NCBI GenBank assembly: GCA_903820745.1
Contig: CAIJIT010000030.1
Span: forward strand, 1-58,274
Origin: an uncultured Burkholderiales bacterium
GTDB lineage: Bacteria; Pseudomonadota; Gammaproteobacteria; Burkholderiales; Burkholderiaceae_C
Direction of reading: 5' to 3'
DNA: 58,274 bases
The position numbers and the translations under genes are program-made. Positions 22,833-31,153 of this stretch are shown in pieces; the stretch's first letter is position 1, and every line of letters begins with the position of its first letter. A model generated the notes under the pieces. That model was not told where the DNA came from. It saw nothing but the letters and a program-made list of their open reading frames with translations, and searched no databases.

Positions 22833-24187
22833 CGATGTTCAGGCGTTTGCTGCTGTTTTTGCTATTGCCTTTGCTGCTTGCAGGCGGGTTGTTGTACAGC
22901 CATGCCGAACAAATCGTCCTGGGTGCCGAAGCCTATATCTATGGCTATCCGCTGGTGATCGTCGACGTCACCCGAGCCGGTGCCGCGCAGACGATCGGAC
23001 CGCAAACCCGTTTGACCCGGGTACGCCGCTTCCCTGACGCCAGCTTCAAAGGCGTGGTCAGGCCCAATGTCGACACGCTCTACACCACAGCTTTCATCGA
23101 CATGGCGCAAGGGCCTTGGGTTTTCGAGATGGCGGCCAATGATCAGCGCTATGAGTTGATGCCCTTCATGGACGCCTGGACCAATGTCTTTGCCGTGCCC
23201 GGCACAAGGACCAGCGGCAGCGCAGGCGGGCGCTTCTTGCTGGCAGGGCCCGGTTGGCAGGGCCGGGTTCCGGATGGGCTGACCCTGTTGCGCGCGCCAA
23301 CGCAAATTGTCTGGTTGCTGGGCCGCACACAGACCAATGGCGTCGCCGACTATCCGCTGGTACACCGCTTGCAGGACGCTTTGAGCTTGCGCTCGCTGGC
23401 CGATTGGCAGGCCGGCCGAAACATCGAAAATGCAGAGCCGACCCGGCTGGTGCCGCATCAGCCACCCTTGCTGCAGATGCAGGCCATGGGAACCGTGGAA
23501 TTCTTCGACCGGCTGGCCCGCTTGATGGTGGGTAATCCGCCAGCCGCAGCCGATGGCCCGATGCTGGTGAAGTTGAAGCGTCTGGGTTTTGCACCAGGCC
23601 AAACACCGCAATGGGGGCTACTGGACCGTTGGAGCGTCAGCCTGGGGCGTTGGATTGCCGATTGGACAGTGGCCAAGGAGTTGAAGAAACCCCGAGACCT
23701 GGTGCGTGGTTGGTCAACCCCGCCAGCGCAACTGGGCCAATATGGCAGCTTTTACAACACCCGCGCGGTGGTGGCGATGGTGGGTTTGGGTGCCAACCTG
23801 CCGGCCGACGCGATGTACCCGAATACGCGCGTCGACAGTCAAGGGCGGCAGTTGCAGGGCGATCACCAATACCGCCTGCATTTCGCTGCCGACCAGTTGC
23901 CGCCGGTAAAGGCCTTCTGGTCGCTGACGGCCTATGGCGCCGACGAGTTCCTGATCGCCAACCCCTTGTCCCGCTATGCGCTGGGCGACCGTGACCCGCT
24001 GCAATTCAACCCCGATGGCTCACTCGATCTCTGGGTCCAAGCCAACTCGCCGGGACCGGCGCGCCAATCGAACTGGTTGCCGGTCAAGGCAGGCGAATCC
24101 TTCTTGCTGAACGCCCGGCTTTACTGGCCGGAAGAAGCAGCTTTGAACGGCCAGTGGGGCATGCCGTCAGTAGACCGAGTCGACTGA
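22829..24187 (+). CDS. DUF1254/DUF1214 domain-containing protein
   Basis: A 452-residue protein with an N-terminal signal or anchor (F-R-R-L-L-L-F-L-L-L-P-L-L-L-A-G-G). The DUF1254 domain is marked by E-A-Y-I-Y-G-Y-P-L-V and N-V-D-T-L-Y-T-T-A-F-I-D. The C-terminal DUF1214 domain is marked by F-W-S-L-T-A-Y and N-W-L-P-V-K-A-G. Family members are exported and of unknown function. It overlaps the FGE gene by 4 bp and ends the rightward block, 5 bp from the convergent hydratase gene. Confidence 0.88.
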   Translation: MTMFRRLLLFLLLPLLLAGGLLYSHAEQIVLGAEAYIYGYPLVIVDVTRAGAAQTIGPQTRLTRVRRFPDASFKGVVRPNVDTLYTTAFIDMAQGPWVFEMAANDQRYELMPFMDAWTNVFAVPGTRTSGSAGGRFLLAGPGWQGRVPDGLTLLRAPTQIVWLLGRTQTNGVADYPLVHRLQDALSLRSLADWQAGRNIENAEPTRLVPHQPPLLQMQAMGTVEFFDRLARLMVGNPPAAADGPMLVKLKRLGFAPGQTPQWGLLDRWSVSLGRWIADWTVAKELKKPRDLVRGWSTPPAQLGQYGSFYNTRAVVAMVGLGANLPADAMYPNTRVDSQGRQLQGDHQYRLHFAADQLPPVKAFWSLTAYGADEFLIANPLSRYALGDRDPLQFNPDGSLDLWVQANSPGPARQSNWLPVKAGESFLLNARLYWPEEAALNGQWGMPSVDRVD

Positions 24188-24192
24188 ACCGG

Positions 24193-24987
24193 TCACTCAA
24201 AATCTATTGTCAGAGAGGGCAATGCCTTGTCGAAACAATTGCGCCATTGTTCGCCAGCTTGCACCGGCCAGGCGTCGGTCCAGGTACCGGTGGTGACGAT
24301 GTCGCCGGCGACCAGATCCGGTGCGCCGGGGCAGGAGCGCAACTCGTTGAGAAAATGCAGCAAGGCGCGCAGCGGGCTGTCGAGCACATAGGAACCACGC
24401 CCGGTTTCGATCAGTGCGCCGTTCCTGGACAAGTCCAGGCAAGCGCTGGCCAGCGTTTGATGCAGTTGCTCGGCGTCGCCGGCCAGATCGGCGATTGGCA
24501 ACTTCTTGCCGACCAGCAACTTGCCGTGCAGACCGCCGTCGGCGACGGTTTGCGCTGGTACGAATTTCCAGTCGGGTAGGTGCGACTGGACGATCTCAAA
24601 ACCCGGTGCGATCCATTCCAAGGCCTCGTACAAATCCTCCAGGCTGGCATGTTGGCGCGGTGTCGCCTTGAAGCCGAACACGGCCTCGGGCTCGATCCGC
24701 GGTTGGCTCAGATGGGCCAGGGAAATCCGGCCGATACCCTCGCATTCAGTGATGCTGCTGTCCCACATCGAACCCCAGATCGGCGCGAACACCTGGTAGC
24801 GGGACCAGATCGTGCGGTTGGTGAAACCGATCTTGTAGCCACGCGGGATCTCGCCGCGCGCAATCCTCAGGCGGCGCACCGCCAATGCGGATTGATAGGC
24901 TTCAGGCAATGCACCGAAATCGGCGCGCAAGACCGGCCAGAGTTCACCGCTGTCGCCATATGCGATCAGTTCCTGGGGTGTCAGCAT
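24193..24987 (-). CDS. 2-keto-4-pentenoate hydratase-like (fumarylacetoacetase superfamily) enzyme
   Basis: A 264-residue cytoplasmic enzyme of the MhpD / 2-oxopent-4-enoate hydratase / 4-oxalocrotonate decarboxylase group. Visible blocks are G-Y-K-I-G-F-T-N, I-E-P-E-A-V-F-G-F (metal-binding Glu residues), W-I-A-P-G-F-E-I-V and G-D-I-V-T-T-G-T-W-T. Relatives work in meta-cleavage pathways of aromatics or in 2-oxoacid metabolism. A good ribosome binding site (AGGAG, 7 nt before the ATG at 24987) fixes the start. No ring-cleavage dioxygenase is nearby. Confidence 0.87.
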   Translation of the reverse strand: MLTPQELIAYGDSGELWPVLRADFGALPEAYQSALAVRRLRIARGEIPRGYKIGFTNRTIWSRYQVFAPIWGSMWDSSITECEGIGRISLAHLSQPRIEPEAVFGFKATPRQHASLEDLYEALEWIAPGFEIVQSHLPDWKFVPAQTVADGGLHGKLLVGKKLPIADLAGDAEQLHQTLASACLDLSRNGALIETGRGSYVLDSPLRALLHFLNELRSCPGAPDLVAGDIVTTGTWTDAWPVQAGEQWRNCFDKALPSLTIDFE

Positions 24988-25031
24988 TGAAGTCTCCTGG
25001 ATTTTTTGGCCACAACCAGTTGCTGCACCGC

Positions 25032-25910
25032 TCATGGCTTGGCCGCGCTCGCTGCGGGCAGGGGCCGCGGCGCGGTGACCTGAACATCGATCTTTCCAGC
25101 CACCGATTGATAAGCTGATTTTTCAGCCAGTTCAAGCAATTTTTCGGCCAGCATGTCGCCGGGTAGATGGCGGCCGACATCGGCAGATTGTGAATCGGGA
25201 TCGTGGTATTTGACGTTGTCAAACTGAGGCTTGCGCGACAGCACGGTCAGGCTGGCCGCATCGATTGTGATGCGCTCGAAATAGAGGTACGGCGCAACAT
25301 AGGTCGACGCATTGCCGGTCTCACCGGTGCGCGGATTGATGGTCCGATCCGCGCCTGGCGTATCGCCGGGCAACTGGGTAATTCCGCTGTCGAGAAACTG
25401 GATCGACACGCTGGCCAGTGGTTGGACATAGACGCCGATGCCACCCAGCTTGGTTCCCATGCCTTTGCGTTCGAAGCTCAGGTATTTAGGCAGCAAAGCC
25501 TCGATGCGGGTCCATCGCTGCCGGTCCGGCATCGGACGCAGATGGTCGATCAGGGCTTGCAGCAGCATCGCATCGCGCTTGGCACCCCAAGAATCGGCCA
25601 GTTTTTGGCGCATCGCCGCATCGGGTTCCCAGACCAACAGCACGCGTTCTGCATCGGGCTCAACGGATTCAATCGCCCGGTCAAGACCGCGCAACAGGGT
25701 CAGATTGAGCGCCTGTCCCGCGACCGGCAATACGCCGCGGTCTACCGGTTCGAGATGGCTGCCAGTGCCGGACTTCTGCCGCGAGATACTGATCTGGTCG
25801 CCGACTGCTGCCAGCAAGGCGATCACCGGTTTGCCGGGCGCTTGAGCCATGGCACTGGTGCAAATAAAAAACAGGCTGGCGAGCATGGCTTTGCCGGGGA
25901 ATTTGTTCAA
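25032..25910 (-). CDS. Exported protein of unknown function
   Basis: A 292-residue protein from a TTG at 25910 that has a strong AGGAGG 10 nt upstream. This start gives a clean signal peptide (N-K-F-P-G-K then a hydrophobic stretch ending A-M-A-Q-A). The frame continues further upstream, but that stretch lacks protein-like character. The mature part has a repeated alternating hydrophobic pattern, ends in a Pro/Ala-rich tail and contains no motif recognised here. It lies 44 bp upstream of the hydratase gene on the same strand and diverges from iorA. Confidence 0.7.
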   Translation of the reverse strand: MNKFPGKAMLASLFFICTSAMAQAPGKPVIALLAAVGDQISISRQKSGTGSHLEPVDRGVLPVAGQALNLTLLRGLDRAIESVEPDAERVLLVWEPDAAMRQKLADSWGAKRDAMLLQALIDHLRPMPDRQRWTRIEALLPKYLSFERKGMGTKLGGIGVYVQPLASVSIQFLDSGITQLPGDTPGADRTINPRTGETGNASTYVAPYLYFERITIDAASLTVLSRKPQFDNVKYHDPDSQSADVGRHLPGDMLAEKLLELAEKSAYQSVAGKIDVQVTAPRPLPAASAAKP

Positions 25911-26469
25911 TTTATAAAGTCCTCCTGGGTCGATTATGCCCAGCGCTTTTTCCGCTGCTGGCCTCGTCTCGCAGATTGTCGCCTTCAGGGTTCGGTTTAG
26001 CTGCAGACATGGTTGCGGAGTGCGGCGCGGCTTCTTGTCATTCGGGTTTTCATAAGGGAAAGATCGAAGCTGTCGGCTCGAGACTCGATCCCTGTGAAGG
26101 ATCGTCGATGATCCAGAGATACAAGCCAAGGGTCCGAAGGCTCGTGGCTGTTGTTTGGAAAGAATTTGATGGATTCTTGGTTGGTTCACGGTGCCGATGA
26201 TGCCCATCAAAGGCAATCTAGCTCGGCCACAAACAAACACGATTTTTTTGTCGACCTGAGAGTCTGAACCTAACTCAGGGCGAGGAGCAGTGCGGATCAG
26301 GATCGGAGGCAACGCTGCACACCGACCGTGGCCGCGCCTGCGCAGACCGTGAGGAGATATGCAGAGCCTCTCCAAATACGTATGTTCGCGCATAGACATG
26401 TTGGGTCAATGCTGCGAAAAACGCGGCTCGCGTATCTCCGCGTCCATACGTCAACAATGGAAGATCGGC
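25911..26469. other. 559-bp intergenic region between divergent genes
   Basis: It separates the exported-protein gene (-) and iorA (+) and is by far the longest gap in the window. Apart from the AGGAGG leader at the left edge and a GGAAG before iorA (26455-26459), no convincing promoter, repeat or RNA fold was identified by eye. Several open frames cross it, but none has a start signal or recognisable product. An in-frame iorA extension to 26359 has GAGGAG only 2 nt from its ATG and is not favoured. Confidence 0.5.
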
Positions 26470-26970
26470 ATGAAACTGAACGTGAACGGAACAGTCCACA
26501 TCGTGGATGTGGAACCTGCAATGCCTTTGTTGTGGGCCTTGCGCGAAGTTGTCGGCTTGACTGGCACCAAATATGGCTGCGGCGTGGCGCAATGCGGCGC
26601 TTGCACCGTCTACCTCAACGGCAAGCCGGCACGCTCCTGCTCGATCCCGGTTTCTGCCGTGGGCACGATGAAGGTCACCACGATTGAAGGCCTGTCCAAG
26701 GATGCCAGCCATGCGGTGCAGAAAGCCTGGACCGAACTCGATGTGCCGCAATGCGGTTATTGCCAGTCAGGCCAGGTGATGGCGGCGGCGGCCCTGCTGG
26801 AAAGCAAGCCCAAACCGACCGATGCCGAGATCGACGAGGCGATGAGCAACATTTGCCGCTGCGGCACCTACCAGCGCATTCGCGATGCCATCCATGTGGC
26901 CGCCGGACAGAAGAAGCTGGGCGATGTACTGGCGCTGTACGAGTCTGACGCAATGAACGCCCAAGCCTGA
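26470..26970 (+). CDS. iorA: Isoquinoline 1-oxidoreductase-type 2Fe-2S subunit
   Basis: A 166-residue iron-sulfur subunit of the xanthine-dehydrogenase superfamily. The plant-type N-terminal cluster is [12 protein letters not shown] with a following Cys. The C-terminal helical domain holds the second cluster: C-G-Y-C-Q-S-G and I-C-R-C-G-T-Y. It passes electrons from the molybdenum subunit encoded next (11-bp gap). The ATG at 26470 has GGAAG at proper spacing and matches the family N-terminus. The real substrate (aldehyde or N-heterocycle) cannot be read from sequence. Confidence 0.9.
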   Translation: MKLNVNGTVHIVDVEPAMPLLWALREVVGLTGTKYGCGVAQCGACTVYLNGKPARSCSIPVSAVGTMKVTTIEGLSKDASHAVQKAWTELDVPQCGYCQSGQVMAAAALLESKPKPTDAEIDEAMSNICRCGTYQRIRDAIHVAAGQKKLGDVLALYESDAMNAQA

Positions 26971-26980
26971 GAGCCGATCC

Positions 26981-29188
26981 ATGAACAAAGAATCGTCGAG
27001 CATTGACGCCTCGCGTCGCAGTTTCCTGATTGGCGCCGCCAGCGTCGGTGGTGGTCTGGCCATCGGCTTCGCGCCGCCGGCTTTTTCGCAGACCGGTGTG
27101 CCGATCGCCTACACGCAACTGACGCCCAATGAAATCAACATTTGGGTCGTCATCAAGCCGGATGACAGTTGCGTCATCCGCATCGCGCGCTCTGAAATGG
27201 GGCAAGGCACCCGCACCGGTCTGGCCCAGTTGGTGGCGGAAGAACTCGACTGCGATTGGTCCAAAGTCACGACCGAAATGCCAACCCCCGGACAAAGCCT
27301 GGCACGCAAGCGAGCCTGGGGCGATATGTCGACCGGCGGCAGTCGCGGCATCCGTACCTCGCAGGACTATGTGCGTCGCGGCGGGGCCACGGCAAGGATG
27401 ATGCTGATGCAGGCGGCAGCGAATCGCTGGAATCTGCCGGTGACCGAGTTGATGACCAAGGAAGGCGTGATCATTCATGCGCTGTCGGGCAAGAGCATCA
27501 GCTATGGCAAGGTGGCCGACGATGCGGCCAAGCTGACGGCGCCTGATGCCAAGCTGGTGGTCTTGAAAAAACCCGACCAATGGCGCATTGCCGGCAAATC
27601 GATGCGCCGACTCGACACCGCCGACAAGGTCGATGGTCGCAAGGTCTTCAGCATCGACTTGAAGCTGCCCGGCATGCTCAACGCAGCGATCAAGCAATCC
27701 CCGGTGTTCGGCGGCAAGCTGGTCGGCTATGACGACAGCAAGATCCTCAAGATGCGTGGCGTCAAAGGCGTGGTGCAGGTCGACGATAACGCGGTGGCGG
27801 TCGTGGCCGATACCTGGTGGCGAGCCAAGACAGCGCTCGATGCCTTGCCCATCGTGTGGAATGAGGGTAGCAATGGCAATACATCCAGTGCCACGATCGC
27901 GGCCATGCTGCGCGAAGGCCTGGAAGCCGAAGGCGACTTCTGGCAGCGCAAGGAAGGCGATGCACCGGCTGCCATTGCCAAAGCGGTGAAAAAAGTCGAA
28001 GCGGTCTATACCAGCCCCTTCCTCGCCCACGCGACGATGGAGCCGATGAACTGCACGGTCAGGATCACCGGTGACCGCGCCGAAGCCTGGGTGCCGACGC
28101 AGAGCGCTGAAGGCTCGCTTGCTGCCTTGTCTTCAGCCACCGGGCTGGCTTTGGAACAATGCGATATTTACAAAATGGACCTGGGCGGTGGCTTCGGCCG
28201 GCGTGGCGGGCAGCAGGAATATGTGACCCAGGCTGCCATGATCGCGAAGAAGTTTCCCGGCAAACCGGTCAAGCTGGTCTGGAGTCGTGAAGAGGACATG
28301 ACGCATGACTTTTACCGACCGATTTCGATGGCCAAGATGTCTGCCGGTCTGGACGAGAAGGGCAATTTGCTTGGTTTCAACCTGCGTGTGTCGGGCCAGT
28401 CATTGAATGCCTTGCTGGCGCCGATGGCGATCAAGAACAACAAGGACACGCGACAGCTGCAAGGTTTCTGGGAAGAAGCCGGGGACGCCCAACTGGGCTA
28501 TACCTTCCCGAACTTGCTGACCGAATACGCGATGCGCAACAGCCATGTGCCGGTCGGACCCTGGCGCGGCGTCAATACCAACCAGAACGGCATTTATATG
28601 GAATGCTTTTTGGAGGAATGCGCCAAGGCAGCAGGCCGTGATTCGCTGGAATTCCGCCGCGCTTTGATGAAAAAACATCCCAAGCATCTAGCCGTTCTCA
28701 ACGCCGCGGCTGCGGCTGGCGACTGGGGCAAACCGCTGCCGCCCGGCGTTTTCCGCGGCATCGCGCAATTCATGGGCTATGCCAGCTATTCAGCCGCGAC
28801 GGCCGAGGTCTCGGTCTCGGCCACGGGCGAAGTGCATATTCACCGCATGGTGTTTGCGTTGGACTGCGGCCATGTGGTCAACCCCGCCCAAGTGCGCGCC
28901 CAGATCGAAGGTTCGGTGGTGATGGGGCTGTCGGCGATTTTCCTGGGTGAAAACACGGTCGAAAAGGGCCGCATGAAGGAAACCAATTTCGACAGCTATC
29001 AGCTGTTGAAACTCAAACAGGTGCCGAAGGTGGAAACGGTGCTGGTACCGAGCTTCGACTTCTGGGGCGGGGTGGGCGAGCCGACGATCTGTGTCGTCGG
29101 TCCGGCGGTTCTGAATGCCATCTTTGCCGCCACCGGCAAAGCCCGGCGCGACCTGCCGCTGAAGAATCATGGCCTGACTTTGGTTTGA
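26981..29188 (+). CDS. iorB: Isoquinoline 1-oxidoreductase-type molybdopterin-binding subunit
   Basis: A 735-residue molybdenum hydroxylase large subunit with a Tat signal (S-R-R-S-F-L-I-G), so it is exported folded. Cofactor and catalytic blocks include E-M-G-Q-G-T-R-T-G-L, G-G-G-F-G-R-R-G, P-V-G-P-W-R-G-V-N and a C-terminal G-V-G-E-P-T (catalytic Glu). Two-subunit IorAB-type enzymes lack the FAD subunit and often donate electrons to c-type cytochromes. A set of periplasmic cytochromes (soxA, soxX, fccA) is encoded convergently just 17 bp away. The family name is by homology only; many members are aldehyde dehydrogenases. Confidence 0.9.
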   Translation: MNKESSSIDASRRSFLIGAASVGGGLAIGFAPPAFSQTGVPIAYTQLTPNEINIWVVIKPDDSCVIRIARSEMGQGTRTGLAQLVAEELDCDWSKVTTEMPTPGQSLARKRAWGDMSTGGSRGIRTSQDYVRRGGATARMMLMQAAANRWNLPVTELMTKEGVIIHALSGKSISYGKVADDAAKLTAPDAKLVVLKKPDQWRIAGKSMRRLDTADKVDGRKVFSIDLKLPGMLNAAIKQSPVFGGKLVGYDDSKILKMRGVKGVVQVDDNAVAVVADTWWRAKTALDALPIVWNEGSNGNTSSATIAAMLREGLEAEGDFWQRKEGDAPAAIAKAVKKVEAVYTSPFLAHATMEPMNCTVRITGDRAEAWVPTQSAEGSLAALSSATGLALEQCDIYKMDLGGGFGRRGGQQEYVTQAAMIAKKFPGKPVKLVWSREEDMTHDFYRPISMAKMSAGLDEKGNLLGFNLRVSGQSLNALLAPMAIKNNKDTRQLQGFWEEAGDAQLGYTFPNLLTEYAMRNSHVPVGPWRGVNTNQNGIYMECFLEECAKAAGRDSLEFRRALMKKHPKHLAVLNAAAAAGDWGKPLPPGVFRGIAQFMGYASYSAATAEVSVSATGEVHIHRMVFALDCGHVVNPAQVRAQIEGSVVMGLSAIFLGENTVEKGRMKETNFDSYQLLKLKQVPKVETVLVPSFDFWGGVGEPTICVVGPAVLNAIFAATGKARRDLPLKNHGLTLV

Positions 29189-29205
29189 CAGGCTGGCTTG
29201 GCGCG

Positions 29206-29961
29206 TCAGCGCCTGACCGAAGGTCCGTCCAGCGGCATGCCGTTGGCGCGGACCTTCAAGAACAGCTCAAGTTGACGCAGCTCCGCACTGCCGCTGGCCG
29301 GGACGCTGGCCTGCACGCCTGAATAGCATGCGCGCAGCCGGCGGTCGATCGAACCCAGCGTTTGCCAGCTCAGCCGGTAAACGGGAAAGCCGGTCGGATG
29401 GGCCGGGCTGATCACTTCGGCCCGCAAGTTCTTGCCAACTTTGCCATCATGGCAATGTACGCAGGCCAGGTTCATGCGACCGATTCGCTGTGTGTACTGC
29501 GCCGCGCCTTTGGCGAGCGCTTCGTTCCAGGGCTGCGAAGCCTCAGCGCTGGGTGGCTCGACTTGAATCGGCCGGCCTTTGGCTTTTGAATGCAACCAGG
29601 CCGACAAAGCGAGCGTTTGGGCGTCTTCGGTCGAGACCGCTGTCTGGCCGATGCGCTGGCGGCAAACATTGATCTGATCTTCCAGGTTGATCAAGCGGCC
29701 CTGGCCGGAGATGACGGGGAAGCGAGTCGCTGCATCCATTGCTGATTCGTCGGCATGGCAACTCTGGCATTGCCCACGCCACTGTTCCCGCCCTTGCTCG
29801 ATCCACAGCGTGGCCGGGTTGCGATCGGCATCGACTTGCATCGCCAGCAATTGCGGGGTCAGGAATTCAAGGCCGCTTTGCCGCTTCTGCGCCAGGCAAG
29901 GCAGGGTCAGCGTGGCCGCTGCGGCAAGCGCGGTCAGGCGCAAGAAGAAGATCCAGGCCAT
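29206..29961 (-). CDS. soxA: SoxA diheme cytochrome c (sulfur oxidation)
   Basis: A 251-residue periplasmic cytochrome with a signal peptide (to about residue 24) and two haem sites, C65-Q-S-C-H69 and C167-V-H-C-H171. There is an extra Cys100 and the catalytic Cys212 in L-R-A-C-Y, whose persulfide form ligates the active haem in SoxA. The tail L-E-L-F-L-K-V-R-A-N-G-M is family-typical. SoxAX links thiosulfate oxidatively to the SoxYZ carrier Cys. It is last in the leftward operon, and a 7-bp tandem repeat spans its start. No soxB follows. Confidence 0.9.
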   Translation of the reverse strand: MAWIFFLRLTALAAAATLTLPCLAQKRQSGLEFLTPQLLAMQVDADRNPATLWIEQGREQWRGQCQSCHADESAMDAATRFPVISGQGRLINLEDQINVCRQRIGQTAVSTEDAQTLALSAWLHSKAKGRPIQVEPPSAEASQPWNEALAKGAAQYTQRIGRMNLACVHCHDGKVGKNLRAEVISPAHPTGFPVYRLSWQTLGSIDRRLRACYSGVQASVPASGSAELRQLELFLKVRANGMPLDGPSVRR

Positions 29962-29981
29962 CAGGCGTCAGGCGTCAGGCG
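29961..29981. repeat. 7-bp tandem repeat (3 copies) at the soxZ/soxA junction
   Basis: TCAGGCG occurs three times in a row. On the - strand this reads CGCCTGA and contains the soxZ stop codon (29977-29975) while leading straight into the soxA ATG. It occupies the spot where a soxA ribosome binding site would be, and no purine-rich site is visible. Slippage would change spacing but not the reading frame of either gene. Confidence 0.75.
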
Positions 29982-30310
29982 TAAAGCAGCAGCTTGCGCA
30001 GGCTGCCGCTGCGGCCTTGGTCGTCAACCCAGTCGACCACCAGCGTGCCGGCCTGGGTCGGCAACACCAGCGGGAAGAACAGCATCGGATTTGCCGCCAT
30101 GCCGGTGCCCAGGTCGGCTTCGAAGATCACCGAGTCGTCAAGCCGCAGGGTGACGCCGACCAGGATATTCCTGGCGACCGGCTGGCCGCTGCTGTCATGG
30201 CGAAAACCGGTTTCCATCACATGGCCCAGCATCAGCCGCACTTCCACCTCGCTGCCGGCGCGCATCTCGCCACTCAGGCTCAGCCGCACTGGAATTTGCA
30301 GAGATGTCAT
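29975..30310 (-). CDS. soxZ: SoxZ thiosulfate-oxidation carrier subunit
   Basis: A 111-residue immunoglobulin-fold protein matching SoxZ: P-V-R-L-S-L-S-G near the N-terminus, H-V-M-E-T-G-F-R-H and the C-terminal V-V-D-W-V-D-D-Q-G. SoxZ binds SoxY to form the sulfur carrier. The ATG at 30310 begins 1 bp after the soxY stop; a TTG at 30325 would overlap soxY. Confidence 0.88.
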   Translation of the reverse strand: MTSLQIPVRLSLSGEMRAGSEVEVRLMLGHVMETGFRHDSSGQPVARNILVGVTLRLDDSVIFEADLGTGMAANPMLFFPLVLPTQAGTLVVDWVDDQGRSGSLRKLLLYA

Positions 30311-30311
30311 C

Positions 30312-30755
30312 TCAGGTCTCGTCAAAACAAGCGGTATCGGTCACGACGGTGTGAAGGCTGCTGCCACGCTGGCTGCCATCGTCAAGCCAGGCCACAACCC
30401 AGATCTCCTGCGACATCGCCAGCCGGATGCGGGTGCTGAACTGATAGCGCGAAAGCGCCGTACGCAGCTTCAAACGGAGCACAACCGGATTCGGATTTTC
30501 GGGGGCGATGATCTCGAAACCGGCGATCAATCGGCCTGGCGGCGCAGTCAACGAAAACTGCAGCGGTACCGAATTGCCGTTATCCGACAGCGGCGGTAGG
30601 TCGAGCATGACGCCATCGTTGGCGAGGCCACGGCTGCGCAACTCGGCCAGTGAATGGGCTGTGGCGGCAGCTGCGGTTTTGATCCCGAACAGCGCCAGCG
30701 CGCCAAGCTGCAGCAGTCGGCCGCGGCGGCCTCGATGGATGGGGAGGAAGGTCAT
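30312..30755 (-). CDS. soxY: SoxY-like sulfur carrier with atypical C-terminus
   Basis: A 147-residue exported protein with a twin-arginine-like leader (H-R-G-R-R-G-R-L-L-Q-L-G). The SoxY domain features include I-A-G-F-E-I-I-A-P-E-N-P-N-P and R-I-R-L-A-M-S-Q-E-I-W-V-V-A. Canonical SoxY ends in G-G-C-G-G, whose Cys carries the sulfur chain. Here the end is V-T-D-T-A-C143-F-D-E-T, with a single Cys five residues from the terminus and no Gly-rich arm. A frameshift does not explain this, because soxZ starts immediately. The protein may be a variant carrier. Confidence 0.82.
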   Translation of the reverse strand: MTFLPIHRGRRGRLLQLGALALFGIKTAAAATAHSLAELRSRGLANDGVMLDLPPLSDNGNSVPLQFSLTAPPGRLIAGFEIIAPENPNPVVLRLKLRTALSRYQFSTRIRLAMSQEIWVVAWLDDGSQRGSSLHTVVTDTACFDET

Positions 30756-30766
30756 TGGCTGCGATC

Positions 30767-31153
30767 CTATCGCGAAGCCGCCAGCGCTGCTGTTACCTGG
30801 TCAATTTGCTCTGGACTCAGCAGAGGCCGCGCCTGGTTGGGACGCTGCAGACCGTTGATGCTGCCGAACGGCGGCATCAACGTGTCGGGTTTGAATTGGC
30901 GTGGGTCAACCACCCATTGGCGCAAACGTTCAGCGGAGTATCGCGCACCGACGCCGTCGAGCGGCGGGCCGAAATTGCCTTGCCGACCGGCTTCTTTCAG
31001 GCCAGCCAGGCTGTGGCAGCTGATGCAGTTGCCCAGCTCGCGGCTGGCGATGATTTTCAAACCCTGTTCAGCTGCAGCCTGAGCCTGGGCGGATTGAAAT
31101 GCCAGGCCAAACAGGATCGAGCTGGCGACAATGCGCAGGGTGGCGCCGTTCAT
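30767..31153 (-). CDS. soxX: SoxX monohaem cytochrome c
   Basis: A 128-residue cytochrome with a signal peptide (to about residue 26). It has one haem site C43-I-S-C-H47, a probable Met93 ligand in L-M-P-P-F-G, and the family block G-P-P-L-D-G-V-G-A-R-Y. It pairs with SoxA. It overlaps fccB by 4 bp. Confidence 0.88.
   Translation of the reverse strand: MNGATLRIVASSILFGLAFQSAQAQAAAEQGLKIIASRELGNCISCHSLAGLKEAGRQGNFGPPLDGVGARYSAERLRQWVVDPRQFKPDTLMPPFGSINGLQRPNQARPLLSPEQIDQVTAALAASR

Noticed and set aside
25911-26399. N-terminal extension of the exported protein upstream of its TTG
   Set aside because: It would hide a clean signal peptide and an AGGAGG site directly before the TTG at 25910.
26359-26469. 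Upstream extension of iorA to the ATG at 26359
   Set aside because: The GAGGAG there is only 2 nt from the ATG, and the extra 37 residues are not like the family N-terminus; the ATG at 26470 is well placed.
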